DNA of 64,000 nt from JAFGBI01 sp964480725. GTDB lineage: Bacteria > Myxococcota_A > Polyangia > Polyangiales > Polyangiaceae. The first letter of the stretch is position 1. The number at the start of each line of letters is the position of its first letter. A model generated the notes under the pieces. The model ran no database searches. It had not been told where the DNA came from and saw nothing but the letters and a program-made list of their open reading frames with translations. The translations under genes were made by a program, and so were the position numbers. Of this stretch, positions 8,917-17,261 are shown one piece after another. The stretch is from contig CAYZQO010000019.1 in assembly GCA_964480725.1 (NCBI GenBank), positions 1-64,000 of the forward strand, in the 5' to 3' direction.

Positions 8917-9693
8917 GTGCTGCTCGCGATCGACATCGGCAACACCAACGTGGTCTTCGGCGTGTTTGCGGGCGAGGCGCTGAAGCACACCTTCCGCGTC
9001 TCGGCCTCACGAGAGCGCACCGTGGACGAGTACACCGTGCTGCTGAGGCAGCTCCTCTGGGTGCGAGAGATCGAGCCCGCGGCGATCACCGCCACCATCA
9101 TCGCGAGCGTCGTCCCCCCCCTCACCGACGTGCTCAGCGACGCGGCGCGTGAGGGCTTCGCCCGCACGCCCCTGGTGGTGGGGCCAGGGCTCAAGACGGG
9201 CATCCCGGTGCTGTACGAGAACCCGCGAGAGGTGGGGGCCGACCGCATCGTCAACGCCGTCGCCGCCTACGAACGAGTGCGCGGCGCGGCGATCGTGGTC
9301 GATTTCGGGACCGCCACAACCTTTGACTGCATCTCTCCGCGCGGCGAGTACCTGGGCGGGGTGATCGTGCCCGGCGTGAGGGTGAGCCTCGACGGGCTGG
9401 TCAGGCGCGCGGCGAAGCTCTCCGGCGTTGAGATCGCTGAGCCGCCGCGCGTGCTCGGCCGCAACACCACGCACGCGATCCAGTCTGGCATCGTGCATGG
9501 GTATGCGTCGCTGGTGGACGGCCTAGTCCGCAAGCTCGTGGCGGAGCTCGGGCACCCCTGCGCGGTCCTCGCTACCGGCGGACTCGCCGGACTCATCGCT
9601 CACCACAGCGAGGTGATCGAGACGGTCGATCCCAACCTCACGCTGATCGGGCTGCGCATCTTGCACGAGCGCAACACCGAGCGACGAACGTGA
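8917..9693 (+). CDS. coaX: Type III pantothenate kinase
   Basis: Phosphorylates pantothenate, first step of coenzyme A synthesis, in the cytoplasm. The 258-residue ASKHA-fold protein has the N-terminal phosphate motif DIGNTNVVFGVF, the pantothenate region VGADRIVNAVAAY, and the second phosphate loop VVDFGTATTFDCI followed by GGVIVPGV. Length and order are those of CoaX. The GTG start at 8917 leaves the DIGNTN motif five residues in, as normal. In many bacteria birA sits beside coaX; here it stands alone 99 bases after the cyclophilin gene. Confidence 0.95.
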   Translation: MLLAIDIGNTNVVFGVFAGEALKHTFRVSASRERTVDEYTVLLRQLLWVREIEPAAITATIIASVVPPLTDVLSDAAREGFARTPLVVGPGLKTGIPVLYENPREVGADRIVNAVAAYERVRGAAIVVDFGTATTFDCISPRGEYLGGVIVPGVRVSLDGLVRRAAKLSGVEIAEPPRVLGRNTTHAIQSGIVHGYASLVDGLVRKLVAELGHPCAVLATGGLAGLIAHHSEVIETVDPNLTLIGLRILHERNTERRT

Positions 9694-9694
9694 A

Positions 9695-9730
9695 CGCGCC
9701 GCCGCGCCATCGAGCGGGCGTGGCGGCGCG
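9695..9730. terminator. Bidirectional terminator hairpin after coaX
   Basis: A 14-bp stem (9695-9708 with 9717-9730, one G-T pair) and 8-base loop sit in the 48-base gap between convergent coaX and the next minus-strand gene. It is among the strongest hairpins in the window; neither side shows a T-tract. Confidence 0.6.
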
Positions 9731-9741
9731 CCCGGCCCGCC

Positions 9742-10422
9742 TCACTTCTCGTAGACCTGAGCTCCAACCATGCCGGAGCCAGCGGCTGCGATGATGTCGA
9801 CGGTCATCGTGCCGCCCATCGGCCAGGCCCACTTGTAGCAGTTCGGCTGCTTGCCAATGACGGCCTGGGACCCCGTCTCCTGATCCTGCGACACCACCGG
9901 CGCCATGCCGCCGACGGCGACGGTCTTGAGCTCCATGTTGAGCTCGGTAACGCCGACGCCGGCGCCCACGACCGTGTAGCACTTGCCGGGCTGCATCTGG
10001 ATCGGCTTGGAGATGCGACCACCGGCCTGACAGTTGGCGGCGATAACGGCGCCGAGCGGCTTGGCGCCCGCGGGCACCGAGCCCTGGGCCATGGCCGTGA
10101 TGATGGGCTGCGCCGCCGCGGCGGCCGCGGCGTCCACCTCGGTGCAGGTCCCGGCCGCGGCCGTCCCCGGCGCGGTCGTGCCCGGCGCGGTCGTGCCCGG
10201 CGCGGCCGTGCCGGCGGGCGGGGTGGTGGTCGTGCCGTACCCCGGGTCGGTCGTCGTGCCGTAGGCCGGCTGCGTCGCCGTGCCGTAGGCCGGCTGCGTG
10301 GCGCCGTAGGCCGCCGGCGGGTAGCCCGCCGTCGTGTCCTGCTTCTTCTTGCAGGCGGTCACGCCGAGCACGAGCCCGAGACTCACCGCCCCCACGATCA
10401 GTTGAACGCTCGATCCACGCAT
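9742..10422 (-). CDS. Repeat-rich lipoprotein of unknown function
   Basis: A 226-residue predicted lipoprotein. An AGGAG site lies about 8 bases before ATG 10422, and the signal ends GVTAC (lipobox) followed by Lys residues. After it come low-complexity repeats: YGT/QPAYGT units and then APGTTAPGT units, about residues 30-85. A folded C-terminal domain with paired cysteines (GTC, ANC, GKC, NCYKW) follows. The second half resembles lipoproteins that are common in myxobacteria but the role is unknown. It lies downstream of the Lgt-like gene on the same strand, 164 bases away, which could be coincidence. Confidence 0.65.
   Translation of the reverse strand: MRGSSVQLIVGAVSLGLVLGVTACKKKQDTTAGYPPAAYGATQPAYGTATQPAYGTTTDPGYGTTTTPPAGTAAPGTTAPGTTAPGTAAAGTCTEVDAAAAAAAQPIITAMAQGSVPAGAKPLGAVIAANCQAGGRISKPIQMQPGKCYTVVGAGVGVTELNMELKTVAVGGMAPVVSQDQETGSQAVIGKQPNCYKWAWPMGGTMTVDIIAAAGSGMVGAQVYEK
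10140..10290. repeat. In-gene short tandem repeats
   Basis: Repeated CCCGGCGCGGTCGTG units (about 10165-10210) followed by related GTAGGCCGGCTGCGT units (about 10260-10300) lie inside the lipoprotein gene. They encode the Ala-Pro-Gly-Thr and Tyr-Gly-Thr repeats of its linker and are likely to vary in copy number between strains. Confidence 0.6.
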
Positions 10423-10586
10423 GGGAAAGCTCCTGACGTCGATTGGAATGTTGCGGACGCGGGGCGCCGCGACCGGGCCCAGCGCGCGAAGGCTAGCCCC
10501 GAACCCCGGCAGCGGTAAAGGCGCTGGACCCACCGGCCGCGAGGTGCCTTGGACGCGAGGAGCGCCCGGTCCACCGTCCAGCAGAC

Positions 10587-11798
10587 CTAACCGCGACACC
10601 CGCGGCGGAAAAGGGGCGCCCACGCGACCGCCACCGCCAACGCGGTGGCGAGCGCACCCCACTGCCCGACCGAGAGCGAGACGGAGAACCCGTTGAGTCC
10701 CACAGCCGCGGCGGCGCCCCAGCCGACGGCGGCGGTGAGCAGCGCCGCGGCCTGGCACGACCACCGCTCGCGGGCGCCGCCGATGGTCCTCGACGGCCCC
10801 AACACGATGGCCACGGCCAGCACGACCAGACCGAGCCCGAGGGCGTGCACCGCTGGGAGGCGGGGCCCGACCAGCCAGCGATCGGGATCGTCACAGAGGA
10901 TCTCGATCGGATACCGCAACGCCGCCTCGGCGAGCGCGGTGACCAAGAACACCTCGCCGGCGAAGCGGCGGCGGCGGCGAGCGGCGATCGCAACCGCGAG
11001 CACCGCGATCGCCGCCAGCGCGAGGTAGAGCTGGGTCGGGTGGACGGGCAACGACGCCGGTGCCGTTGCGGGCACGAGGCCACGCGTCACATGCTCAACC
11101 CAAGCCGGGGCTCCGTGGCCGCCAAGGGTGGCTGCGTCCCACCGTGGGAAGGTGCCGAGCACCGCGAGCAGGGGTGCCGCCGGGGCCTCGAGTGGACGCC
11201 CGAACCCTCCTCCCGTGGCGTAGCTCCCGAGGCGGCCGAGGACGAGCCCAAGCGCGACGGCGGGCGCGGCGACGTCGGCGTAGGGGAGGAAGGCGACGCG
11301 ACGGCGGTAGAGCTCACCGCCCGCGGCGAGGGCGCCAAGCCACAGCGCGCCCTGGAGCGACAGGCCGCCGCGGCCGAGGTCCAGGGCCTCCGCCAGCGTG
11401 AGGCCCGCTGGCGAGCACTCGATCAGGTAGTCCGCGCGAGCGCCGATCATGCCGCCCGCGACCGCGGCGAGCGACGCCCCCTCGAGACTCCGCGGGGGCA
11501 GCCCGTCGGATCTCCCGAGGTCCCGCACCAGCACCCAAGCGGCGACCAGCGCCACGGCGACCAGCGCACCGTAGGTCGTGACCACCATCGCGCGTGGCGT
11601 GAAGGCCAGCCCCCAGAGCGCGATCGCGCCGATCACGCCGACAGCGGTGAGCGCCCCCCCCACGACGACCAGCTCGAGCGCGCGACGCCGCCACGCCGCC
11701 AGCGCCACGAGAAGGCCCACGACGCCCAGCACGACGAGCAAGAGCGCGAGCGGCAGCGGCCGGCTCGGCAGGGGGATCTCGAGCAGCAAGGGGTGCAT
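10587..11798 (-). CDS. Divergent Lgt-family (prolipoprotein diacylglyceryl transferase-like) membrane protein
   Basis: Polytopic inner-membrane protein of 403 residues with the Lgt fold: TTYGALVAVAL near residue 75, GGLSLQG at 144-150, the signature GRLGSYATGGGFG at 188-200, and HPTQLYLAL later. Lgt moves diacylglyceryl from phosphatidylglycerol to the lipobox Cys. Key positions differ: the HG motif His is Gln149, and in the GRxxNFxNxE signature the Asn is Ser192 and the Glu is Gly197, while Arg189 remains. About 70 N-terminal residues add extra membrane segments. It is therefore probably a paralogue with altered or lost activity, or one acting on another substrate. ATG 11798 starts the first membrane-like stretch; the open frame to 11879 is Arg/Pro-rich. 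Confidence 0.7.
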   Translation of the reverse strand: MHPLLLEIPLPSRPLPLALLLVVLGVVGLLVALAAWRRRALELVVVGGALTAVGVIGAIALWGLAFTPRAMVVTTYGALVAVALVAAWVLVRDLGRSDGLPPRSLEGASLAAVAGGMIGARADYLIECSPAGLTLAEALDLGRGGLSLQGALWLGALAAGGELYRRRVAFLPYADVAAPAVALGLVLGRLGSYATGGGFGRPLEAPAAPLLAVLGTFPRWDAATLGGHGAPAWVEHVTRGLVPATAPASLPVHPTQLYLALAAIAVLAVAIAARRRRRFAGEVFLVTALAEAALRYPIEILCDDPDRWLVGPRLPAVHALGLGLVVLAVAIVLGPSRTIGGARERWSCQAAALLTAAVGWGAAAAVGLNGFSVSLSVGQWGALATALAVAVAWAPLFRRGCRG

Positions 11799-11885
11799 CG
11801 GGGGCCCGCTCCCACGCCCGCGAACGCACGTCGGCGGGCAGCCGCGGCGCTTGGGAGCACGCGGCGCCGATGCTACCATTCGTCG
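11799..11885. promoter_or_regulatory. Short divergent promoter region
   Basis: These 87 bases separate the divergently transcribed Lgt-like gene and the beta-sandwich lipoprotein gene, so both promoters or their upstream parts must lie here. No consensus element could be identified by eye. Confidence 0.35.
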
Positions 11886-12752
11886 GTGCCGTGGAGGACG
11901 TATCGCTGCGCGCTCACCTGCGCGATCACCGCCTGCGTCCCGCCCGACCCGCCGTCGGGCTCCGCGACGGCGCGCACGGGCACGATCCTCGACGCCGCTC
12001 CGGGCGGCGCCGGTGCGCTCATGCCCGGCGACCTCGAGGCGACGGCCGCGCGGGGGTCAGATCCGATCGCGGCGCCGCCCCCGATCGCGAGCCGGCACAG
12101 CCCTCCGCCGATCGGCTCGGCGGGGGCGTCTACCGCGAGCCGCGGGGTGGTCGCGCCAGCGCCCGCGCTGGCCACGGTCTTTCGCGACTCCTTCGCGCGA
12201 GACGACCTGGGCGGGGACTACCACGCGACCTCCCCGGCGTGGCGCGTGCAGGATGGGCAGCTCTGCGGTCGGGGTGCGCGGAACCATCCGGTGTGGTTGC
12301 GCCGCGGGTTGCCAGCCAATGCGCGCATCGAATTCGTGGCGGTGAGTCGGTCGCTGGACGGGGACGTCAAGGTCGAGGCCTGGGGCGACGGGGTGTCGCA
12401 TGCCACCTCGACGTCGTACCGGGACGCCACCAGCTACCTCGCCGTCTTCGGGGGCTGGAAGAACCGCCTGCACGTGCTCGCGCGGCTCGACGAGCACGGT
12501 CCCGACCGGATTGCCGTGGAGATCGCGCCGAACGAAACATCACCAGCGCGGGCACCCGTGCTCCCCGGTCGCGCCTACCGCTTCCGGCTCGAACGCACGG
12601 ACGGACGGACCCTGCGTTGGTTCGTCGACGACGTCCTGGTGGCGGCCTTCCCGGACCCCGCGCCGCTCGCCGGCGCCGGACACGATCGCTTCGCGTTCAA
12701 CGGCTGGGAGGCCGAGGTGTGCTTCGACGACCTCGTCATTACTCCGCTCTGA
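11886..12752 (+). CDS. Lipoprotein with predicted lectin-like beta-sandwich
   Basis: A 288-residue predicted lipoprotein; GTG 11886 gives a short signal ending CAITAC. A Pro/Ala-rich linker (about 20-90) leads to a domain beginning VFRDSFARDDLGGDYH and ending WEAEVCFDDLVITPL, with a WRVQDGQLCG strand. This order matches the jelly-roll 'family 1080-like' or LamG-like domains of extracellular sugar-binding or glycosidase-associated proteins. No catalytic residues can be assigned. It is divergent from the Lgt-like gene and is followed after 13 bases by the MXAN_5187-like gene. Confidence 0.65.
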   Translation: MPWRTYRCALTCAITACVPPDPPSGSATARTGTILDAAPGGAGALMPGDLEATAARGSDPIAAPPPIASRHSPPPIGSAGASTASRGVVAPAPALATVFRDSFARDDLGGDYHATSPAWRVQDGQLCGRGARNHPVWLRRGLPANARIEFVAVSRSLDGDVKVEAWGDGVSHATSTSYRDATSYLAVFGGWKNRLHVLARLDEHGPDRIAVEIAPNETSPARAPVLPGRAYRFRLERTDGRTLRWFVDDVLVAAFPDPAPLAGAGHDRFAFNGWEAEVCFDDLVITPL

Positions 12753-12765
12753 TCGGCGCCCGGCG

Positions 12766-14112
12766 ATGGAAACCGTAGAGCTGGACCACGAGATCGATGA
12801 GCTCGAGCAGCGGGTCGAGCGCTTGCGGTCACTCTACGAGCAGTATTTCCTCGGGATCGAGAAGCTCGAGCCGCTCACCGCACGCAAGGACGTCGATCGC
12901 CGGATTTGGGTGCTGCGTCGCGAACAGATCCGCAACACCCGCAAGCGCTTCCGCCTGCAGACGATCATCCAGCGCTACAACACCTACCAGCAGTACTGGA
13001 TGCGAATCAACCGGGAGATCGAGGCCGGAACCTACCGCCGCCATCTGATCAAGGCGCAGAAGATCCTCGAAACCTTCAACCCGCTGACTCACCAGGCCCG
13101 AAAGCGCCACCGCCTGCTGCAGGCCGCCGCCGAAAGCGAGGCGGGCGCCGCAGGGCGCGCTGCCCGCACGTCGGAGCTACCGGACGTGGACCTGGGGGAT
13201 GTCGGCGAGGGGTTGGGCATCGAGCGCGACGAGGCTCTGGCGCGGCTCGACGAGCTGTTCGGACCCTCCGTACCTCCGAGCGGCTCCCCGCGGAGCGGCC
13301 GACCCACCCCGCGGCGTCACCGACCGCCCCCATCGGGCGGGAACCTCGGCGCCATCGATCTGGACTTCGACGCGGTGGGGGGCGTGCTCCAGGCAAGCGT
13401 GGCACCCGAACGGCGCGAGCCGGGGAGCGATACGCCCGAACCGCCCACCCCACGACGGATCGTCGTATCCGGACCACCGCCGGTTCGGGTCCCGGGTGCG
13501 ATGGGGATGCCCGCACCGCTCCCTGCACCAACGCCCACTCGGATGGGCCTACCACCGCCGCCCCCTGGACCCGCGGTCCCTCGACAAGGCCCACCGGCAG
13601 GTGCGCAACCGGGAGGCGCCCCTTCGTCCGGAGGCTCGCCACCCCTGGCCGGGAGCGCCTCCAGCCCTCGGCGAAACGACGGTCCGCCTGGCGCCGCAGC
13701 GCCGCGGGCCCCCAACCTGCCGCTGGTCGCCGTGCCGACGCCGGGGCCCCGGGTGGGCTCGCTTCAGCCCCCACCCAAGCCCCAACGGCAACCGCGACCT
13801 GTCCCCGCTTCGTCCGATGCTGGGGCGGGACCTCCGGCCGCTCCCCTGCCGCGACCCGGCGCCGCCCCCGGGCCGTTCGTCCGACCAGCTCAGGGAGAGC
13901 TCACCGACGAGCGGGTCCGGGGCATCCACGCGCGACTGGTGGAGGCCAAGCGACAGACCGCCGACCCGAACGTCCCGAGCGTCGAGGGCCTGAAGCGGTC
14001 CCTGGAGGCGACCAGGGCCAGGCTGCAACAGCAGCACGGCAGTCACCGTACGGTCGAGTTCGAAGTCGTCATCAAGGACGGAAAGGCCGTCCTCAAGCCC
14101 GTCGTGCGGTGA
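12766..14112 (+). CDS. MXAN_5187 C-terminal-domain-like protein
   Basis: A 448-residue cytoplasmic protein without signal or membrane segments. The N-terminal 120 residues are helical: EYFLGIEK-like QYFLGIEKLEPLTA, then RKRFRLQTIIQRYNTYQQYW and EIEAGTYRRH. This resembles a myxobacterial family annotated by its 'MXAN_5187 C-terminal domain'. A long Pro/Gly-rich disordered linker (about 165-365) follows. The C-terminal 70 residues form a second conserved-looking block (VRGIHARLVEAKRQT, FEVVIKDGKAVLKPV). The function is unknown. ATG 12766 was chosen because the conserved helical region starts there; the frame is open further upstream over the previous gene. Confidence 0.65.
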   Translation: METVELDHEIDELEQRVERLRSLYEQYFLGIEKLEPLTARKDVDRRIWVLRREQIRNTRKRFRLQTIIQRYNTYQQYWMRINREIEAGTYRRHLIKAQKILETFNPLTHQARKRHRLLQAAAESEAGAAGRAARTSELPDVDLGDVGEGLGIERDEALARLDELFGPSVPPSGSPRSGRPTPRRHRPPPSGGNLGAIDLDFDAVGGVLQASVAPERREPGSDTPEPPTPRRIVVSGPPPVRVPGAMGMPAPLPAPTPTRMGLPPPPPGPAVPRQGPPAGAQPGGAPSSGGSPPLAGSASSPRRNDGPPGAAAPRAPNLPLVAVPTPGPRVGSLQPPPKPQRQPRPVPASSDAGAGPPAAPLPRPGAAPGPFVRPAQGELTDERVRGIHARLVEAKRQTADPNVPSVEGLKRSLEATRARLQQQHGSHRTVEFEVVIKDGKAVLKPVVR

Positions 14113-14125
14113 CCCCGACCCTAGA

Positions 14126-14148
14126 ATTCCCTCGGAAAGTCAGGGAAT
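14126..14148. terminator. Hairpin between convergent genes
   Basis: A perfect 7-bp inverted repeat (ATTCCCT and AGGGAAT) with a 9-base loop sits between the MXAN_5187-like gene and the small minus-strand gene. It is weaker than the other terminators listed. Confidence 0.35.
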
Positions 14149-14168
14149 CGGCCCAAGAGCCAGCACCT

Positions 14169-14408
14169 TCAGGCCGTCTCGCTCGGGGCGACCAGTACGT
14201 CGCGATCGCAGAAGAAGATCGCGCAGGAGCTCCGACCCAGGTCGCGCATTCGACCGCAGAGGGCGGCGAGGTCTGCGTCGGCATCGACGACGTCGCCCTC
14301 AATCGGCTGCAGCGTCATCTGATCGTATCGGCAGTTGTCGAGGGCGACCCACTGGCCCTTCAGCTGCCCGGAGCGACGCAGCTCCGGCCATGCAACCCTG
14401 TTACTCAT
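14169..14408 (-). CDS. Small conserved-looking hypothetical protein
   Basis: A 79-residue acidic protein with an orderly composition unlike the Arg/Pro-rich noise frames around it: LKGQWVALDNCRYD, then EGDVVDADADLAALCGRM and SSCAIFFCDRDVLV. The pattern of a short beta strand, acidic turn and Cys-containing strand suggests a small alpha/beta fold reminiscent of DUF5678-type proteins. The second ATG (14408) is favoured, with GAGG about 11 bases upstream; ATG 14438 is an alternative that adds ten residues. The DNA here is slightly lower in GC than the neighbours. Confidence 0.5.
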   Translation of the reverse strand: MSNRVAWPELRRSGQLKGQWVALDNCRYDQMTLQPIEGDVVDADADLAALCGRMRDLGRSSCAIFFCDRDVLVAPSETA

Positions 14409-14606
14409 AGCCTTCTTGACCTCAATCGCGCGGGCCACTCCGTCGAATCGTCGGGGTTAGCCGAAACAGACGCAGCGAGAACGACACCGGAAGGGATCAA
14501 GCCACGCGGCAGTGCGCCCCGGATCTATCCAGCGACCAGGCCTCCGTCAAGGACCCGGAGAAAAACTGGCCGACCAGACGGCCAGGCCGCCTCGGGAAGC
14601 GGCGCT

Positions 14607-16448
14607 TCAGCGGCACTTCGGGTTGAGTCGGACGCGAACGCCCATCGACGCGGCACTGTTGACGATGCTCTGGGCCTGCGAACAGTTCCCGTTGAGCGCC
14701 GCCGCATCCGCGGCGGCCTGAGCGCCCGCCCGCGCGTCGCGGGCGCAGGCGGCCTTGGCGGCCGCGTCCGTGCACCGGCTGTAGTTGGCGGCGGCCGACG
14801 AGACGTTGCCGGAGCGGGCAGCGGCGACGCACGCGGCGCACGCGTTCCCCCCGGTCCCGGCGCCGGCGCCGGTCCCGGTGCCGGTGCCAGTCCCGGTGCG
14901 GGCAACGGTCGCCGCGCCCGTCCCCGTGCCCGTCCCCGTCCCTGTCGTGGCGCTCGTCCGAGCACCGGTCGAGGCCCGCGTGGCCGCGCCCGTGGTGACC
15001 GACCCGGTCGATACCCCCGTACCCGTGTCCGTGCTGGAGAAGGTGGCCACGCCCGTCGTCGCCTCCGTAACGGGGGCGATGGTGGAGGTCGACCCCTCGG
15101 TCGAGGTGCCGAACGGGTCGGTGAGCACCACGTCGTCGTCGTCGTTGCCGCCGTTCAACGACAGGACGACGACCACCAGGATGGCCGCGAGGAGCACACC
15201 GCCCAATACGACGAGCCCGATGACGAGGCCGATCCCCCCTCCGCCGCCGCGACGAGCGGCGGGAGGCGGTGGAGGCACCCCGAACGCGCCGAGCCCGGGC
15301 ATGGGCCCTCCCAGGGACCCCGGCGCACCGGGGGGCATCCCCATCGGCACCGACGCGACCAGCGACCCGGGCGCTCCCATGGGTGCCGAGAGCACCCCAC
15401 CGGCGGCGGAGAAGTCGGGCACGGCCGCCATCGCCGCGGTCCCGGCCGAGGCGAAGGACGGGACAGCGGCGTCGTCCGCAGTGGACGGGAGCGCCATCCC
15501 CGCCGAAAGCTCCAAGAAGAACTCCTTCGCCGTCGCCTGCCGCTGGTCGCGATCCTTGCTCAACGAGCGCAGGATCGCGCGGCGCATCCCCTCCGGGATG
15601 GCCGTGTGCGGGGCCGACGCCTCGAACGGCGTCGGTTGGGCGGTCATGTGCTGCGTCGCCCACTGCCACGGGGTGTCCGCCTCGAAGGGCAACCGACCGG
15701 TGAGCATCTCGTAAGCCATCACCCCAAGGGAGTAGATGTCGCTCCGCCGATCGAGCTCCTTGCCGGTAAACTGCTCCGGGCTCATGTAAGGCGGGGTGCC
15801 GAGCACCATCCCCTGCTGAGTGAGCTTCTGTTCTCGTTTCGCGTCGGTCGATTCCGTCCGGGCGGCGATGCCGAAATCGAGGACCTTGACGAAGTCCGTC
15901 TCACCGGCGCTGGTCGTCAGGATCACGTTGTCGGGCTTCAGATCCCGGTGGACGATGCCCTGGTCGTGCGCCTCGTCCAGCGCCCCGCAGATCTGGCGCA
16001 TGATCTTGAGCATCCGATCCGGAACGATCGCCTTCTCCTGCTCGATCACGCCGGAGAGGGGCTTGCCCTTCACGAACTCCATGGCGATGTAGAGCGTCCC
16101 GTCGTCCGTCGCGCCGAAGTCGTAGAATTTGATGGTGTTCGGGTGCTCGAGCTGCGCGACGGTGCCGCATTCCCGGTGAAAACGGGCCAGGACGGACGGA
16201 TCCTTCGACAGGTGCTGGTGCAAGGTTTTGACCGCCACCTTGCGCAGGGTCGAGCCCATCTGCTGCTCGGCGACATAGACGACACCCATGCCGCCCTCGC
16301 CCAGCACACCCGTGATGCGGTAGCGACCACCGATCACCTGGCCCACGAGCGGATCGGTGCCCGTTTCGGTGGAAGGCATCAGCGCGCCGCAAGACTGACA
16401 GAAGCGCGCGCCGTCGACGTTCTCGTGTTCGCAGGCCTCGCAGCGCAT
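14607..16448 (-). CDS. Zinc-ribbon, membrane-anchored Ser/Thr protein kinase
   Basis: A Hanks-type kinase of 613 residues. The N-terminal zinc ribbon (CEAC..CQSCG, 3-21) is followed by the kinase domain (about 43-300) with glycine loop LGEGGMGVVY, Lys74, HRDLKPDN (Asp169), DFG (Asp191) and GTPPYMSPEQ, all intact. A membrane helix spans about 404-429. The outside part is a Ser/Thr/Gly linker with TGTGTGTG runs (about 440-530) and a C-terminal domain with several Cys residues (NACAACV, YSRC, NGNCSQ, NPKCR) that may be a sensor. ATG 16448 starts the ribbon. It lies downstream of a lipoprotein gene with a 75-base gap. Confidence 0.9.
   Translation of the reverse strand: MRCEACEHENVDGARFCQSCGALMPSTETGTDPLVGQVIGGRYRITGVLGEGGMGVVYVAEQQMGSTLRKVAVKTLHQHLSKDPSVLARFHRECGTVAQLEHPNTIKFYDFGATDDGTLYIAMEFVKGKPLSGVIEQEKAIVPDRMLKIMRQICGALDEAHDQGIVHRDLKPDNVILTTSAGETDFVKVLDFGIAARTESTDAKREQKLTQQGMVLGTPPYMSPEQFTGKELDRRSDIYSLGVMAYEMLTGRLPFEADTPWQWATQHMTAQPTPFEASAPHTAIPEGMRRAILRSLSKDRDQRQATAKEFFLELSAGMALPSTADDAAVPSFASAGTAAMAAVPDFSAAGGVLSAPMGAPGSLVASVPMGMPPGAPGSLGGPMPGLGAFGVPPPPPAARRGGGGGIGLVIGLVVLGGVLLAAILVVVVLSLNGGNDDDDVVLTDPFGTSTEGSTSTIAPVTEATTGVATFSSTDTGTGVSTGSVTTGAATRASTGARTSATTGTGTGTGTGAATVARTGTGTGTGTGAGAGTGGNACAACVAAARSGNVSSAAANYSRCTDAAAKAACARDARAGAQAAADAAALNGNCSQAQSIVNSAASMGVRVRLNPKCR
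14850..15060. repeat. Low-complexity Thr/Gly-coding repeats in kinase gene
   Basis: Short GGTGCCGGT/GTCCCCGTGCC-type repeats encode the Thr-Gly linker outside the membrane. They are imperfect and lie in frame, so they are part of the gene rather than a CRISPR or intergenic satellite. Confidence 0.6.
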
Positions 16449-16523
16449 GGCAGCGATAGCCTCGCACGAATCAGGCCAGGAAGGCCACTCCCGGCGCCGC
16501 GCGGTGGCGCGTCCCCGCGCCGG

Positions 16524-17261
16524 TCACTCGTCCGGCGAGGCGGCTTGGACGGGCGAAGCGCTGGTGACGGGCGCGACTGCCCCGGAACTGGCGCTGGCGC
16601 TCGGCGCGGGCAGCGCGGCGGAGCTTGGCCCGGTCGCTCCCTGCCCCAGACTCGGACCGATGGGGGCGAGCGGTCGATCGGGCGGCCACGGGAGTGCGGT
16701 GGTCTCTCCCGTCGCGCGGTCGACGAGCACGGCACGCGTCGCGCGGGGGCTCGCTGGCACGAGCACGATGCGACGCACCAAAGCCCCCTGAGCGAGCGTC
16801 ACCGGCTCGTGCAGCGGCCGCCGACCACCGACCGGCGCAGGCTCCTCGGCCGCGAGCGCGGGGAAGTCGAACCGGATTCGGTCGACGAGCTCGCGGCCGA
16901 TCCACAGCTCGATCGCGTAGCGCCCGAGGCGACGCTGGGTGACGATCGGCTTGGAAAAGAGCAGCGGGCGGACGTTCGTCACCGCAATGGTCCCGCGATC
17001 GTAGGTGAGCTCGTACTCCCACTGCCGTTCGAGGCGCAGCGGCTCCGGATCGGGCAGGGAAGGCGCCGGCCGCGGCGCGACGGCGCTCACGGACGGCGCC
17101 GGAGCGGGCGTCGCGCTCGGCTGTGGTCGTCCCTCGGCGAAGGCGACCGGCACCGAAATCCCCGGGGCGAATGGCGGGGAAGGCGCCGCCGGCGCGGCGG
17201 GAGTACCGGCGCCGCAGGCGAGCAGCAGCGTCGCGCTGGCGAGGGCGGGGAAGGGCCTCAT
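16524..17261 (-). CDS. Predicted lipoprotein, unknown function
   Basis: 245 residues with a lipoprotein signal ending TLLLACG. A Pro/Ala/Ser-rich linker (about 20-70) is followed by a folded region of about 120 residues (QWEYELTYDRGTIAV, RRLGRYAIELWIGRELVDRI) likely rich in beta strands, and a second low-complexity tail of Ser/Ala/Pro. The family was not recognised. The start overlaps the stop of the pseudouridine synthase gene by 4 bp (ATGA), so it is translationally coupled to it. Confidence 0.6.
   Translation of the reverse strand: MRPFPALASATLLLACGAGTPAAPAAPSPPFAPGISVPVAFAEGRPQPSATPAPAPSVSAVAPRPAPSLPDPEPLRLERQWEYELTYDRGTIAVTNVRPLLFSKPIVTQRRLGRYAIELWIGRELVDRIRFDFPALAAEEPAPVGGRRPLHEPVTLAQGALVRRIVLVPASPRATRAVLVDRATGETTALPWPPDRPLAPIGPSLGQGATGPSSAALPAPSASASSGAVAPVTSASPVQAASPDE

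Noticed and set aside
14850..15060. CRISPR-like short repeats
   Set aside because: Units are short, imperfect and in frame, encoding the Thr-Gly stalk of the kinase; there are no spacers.
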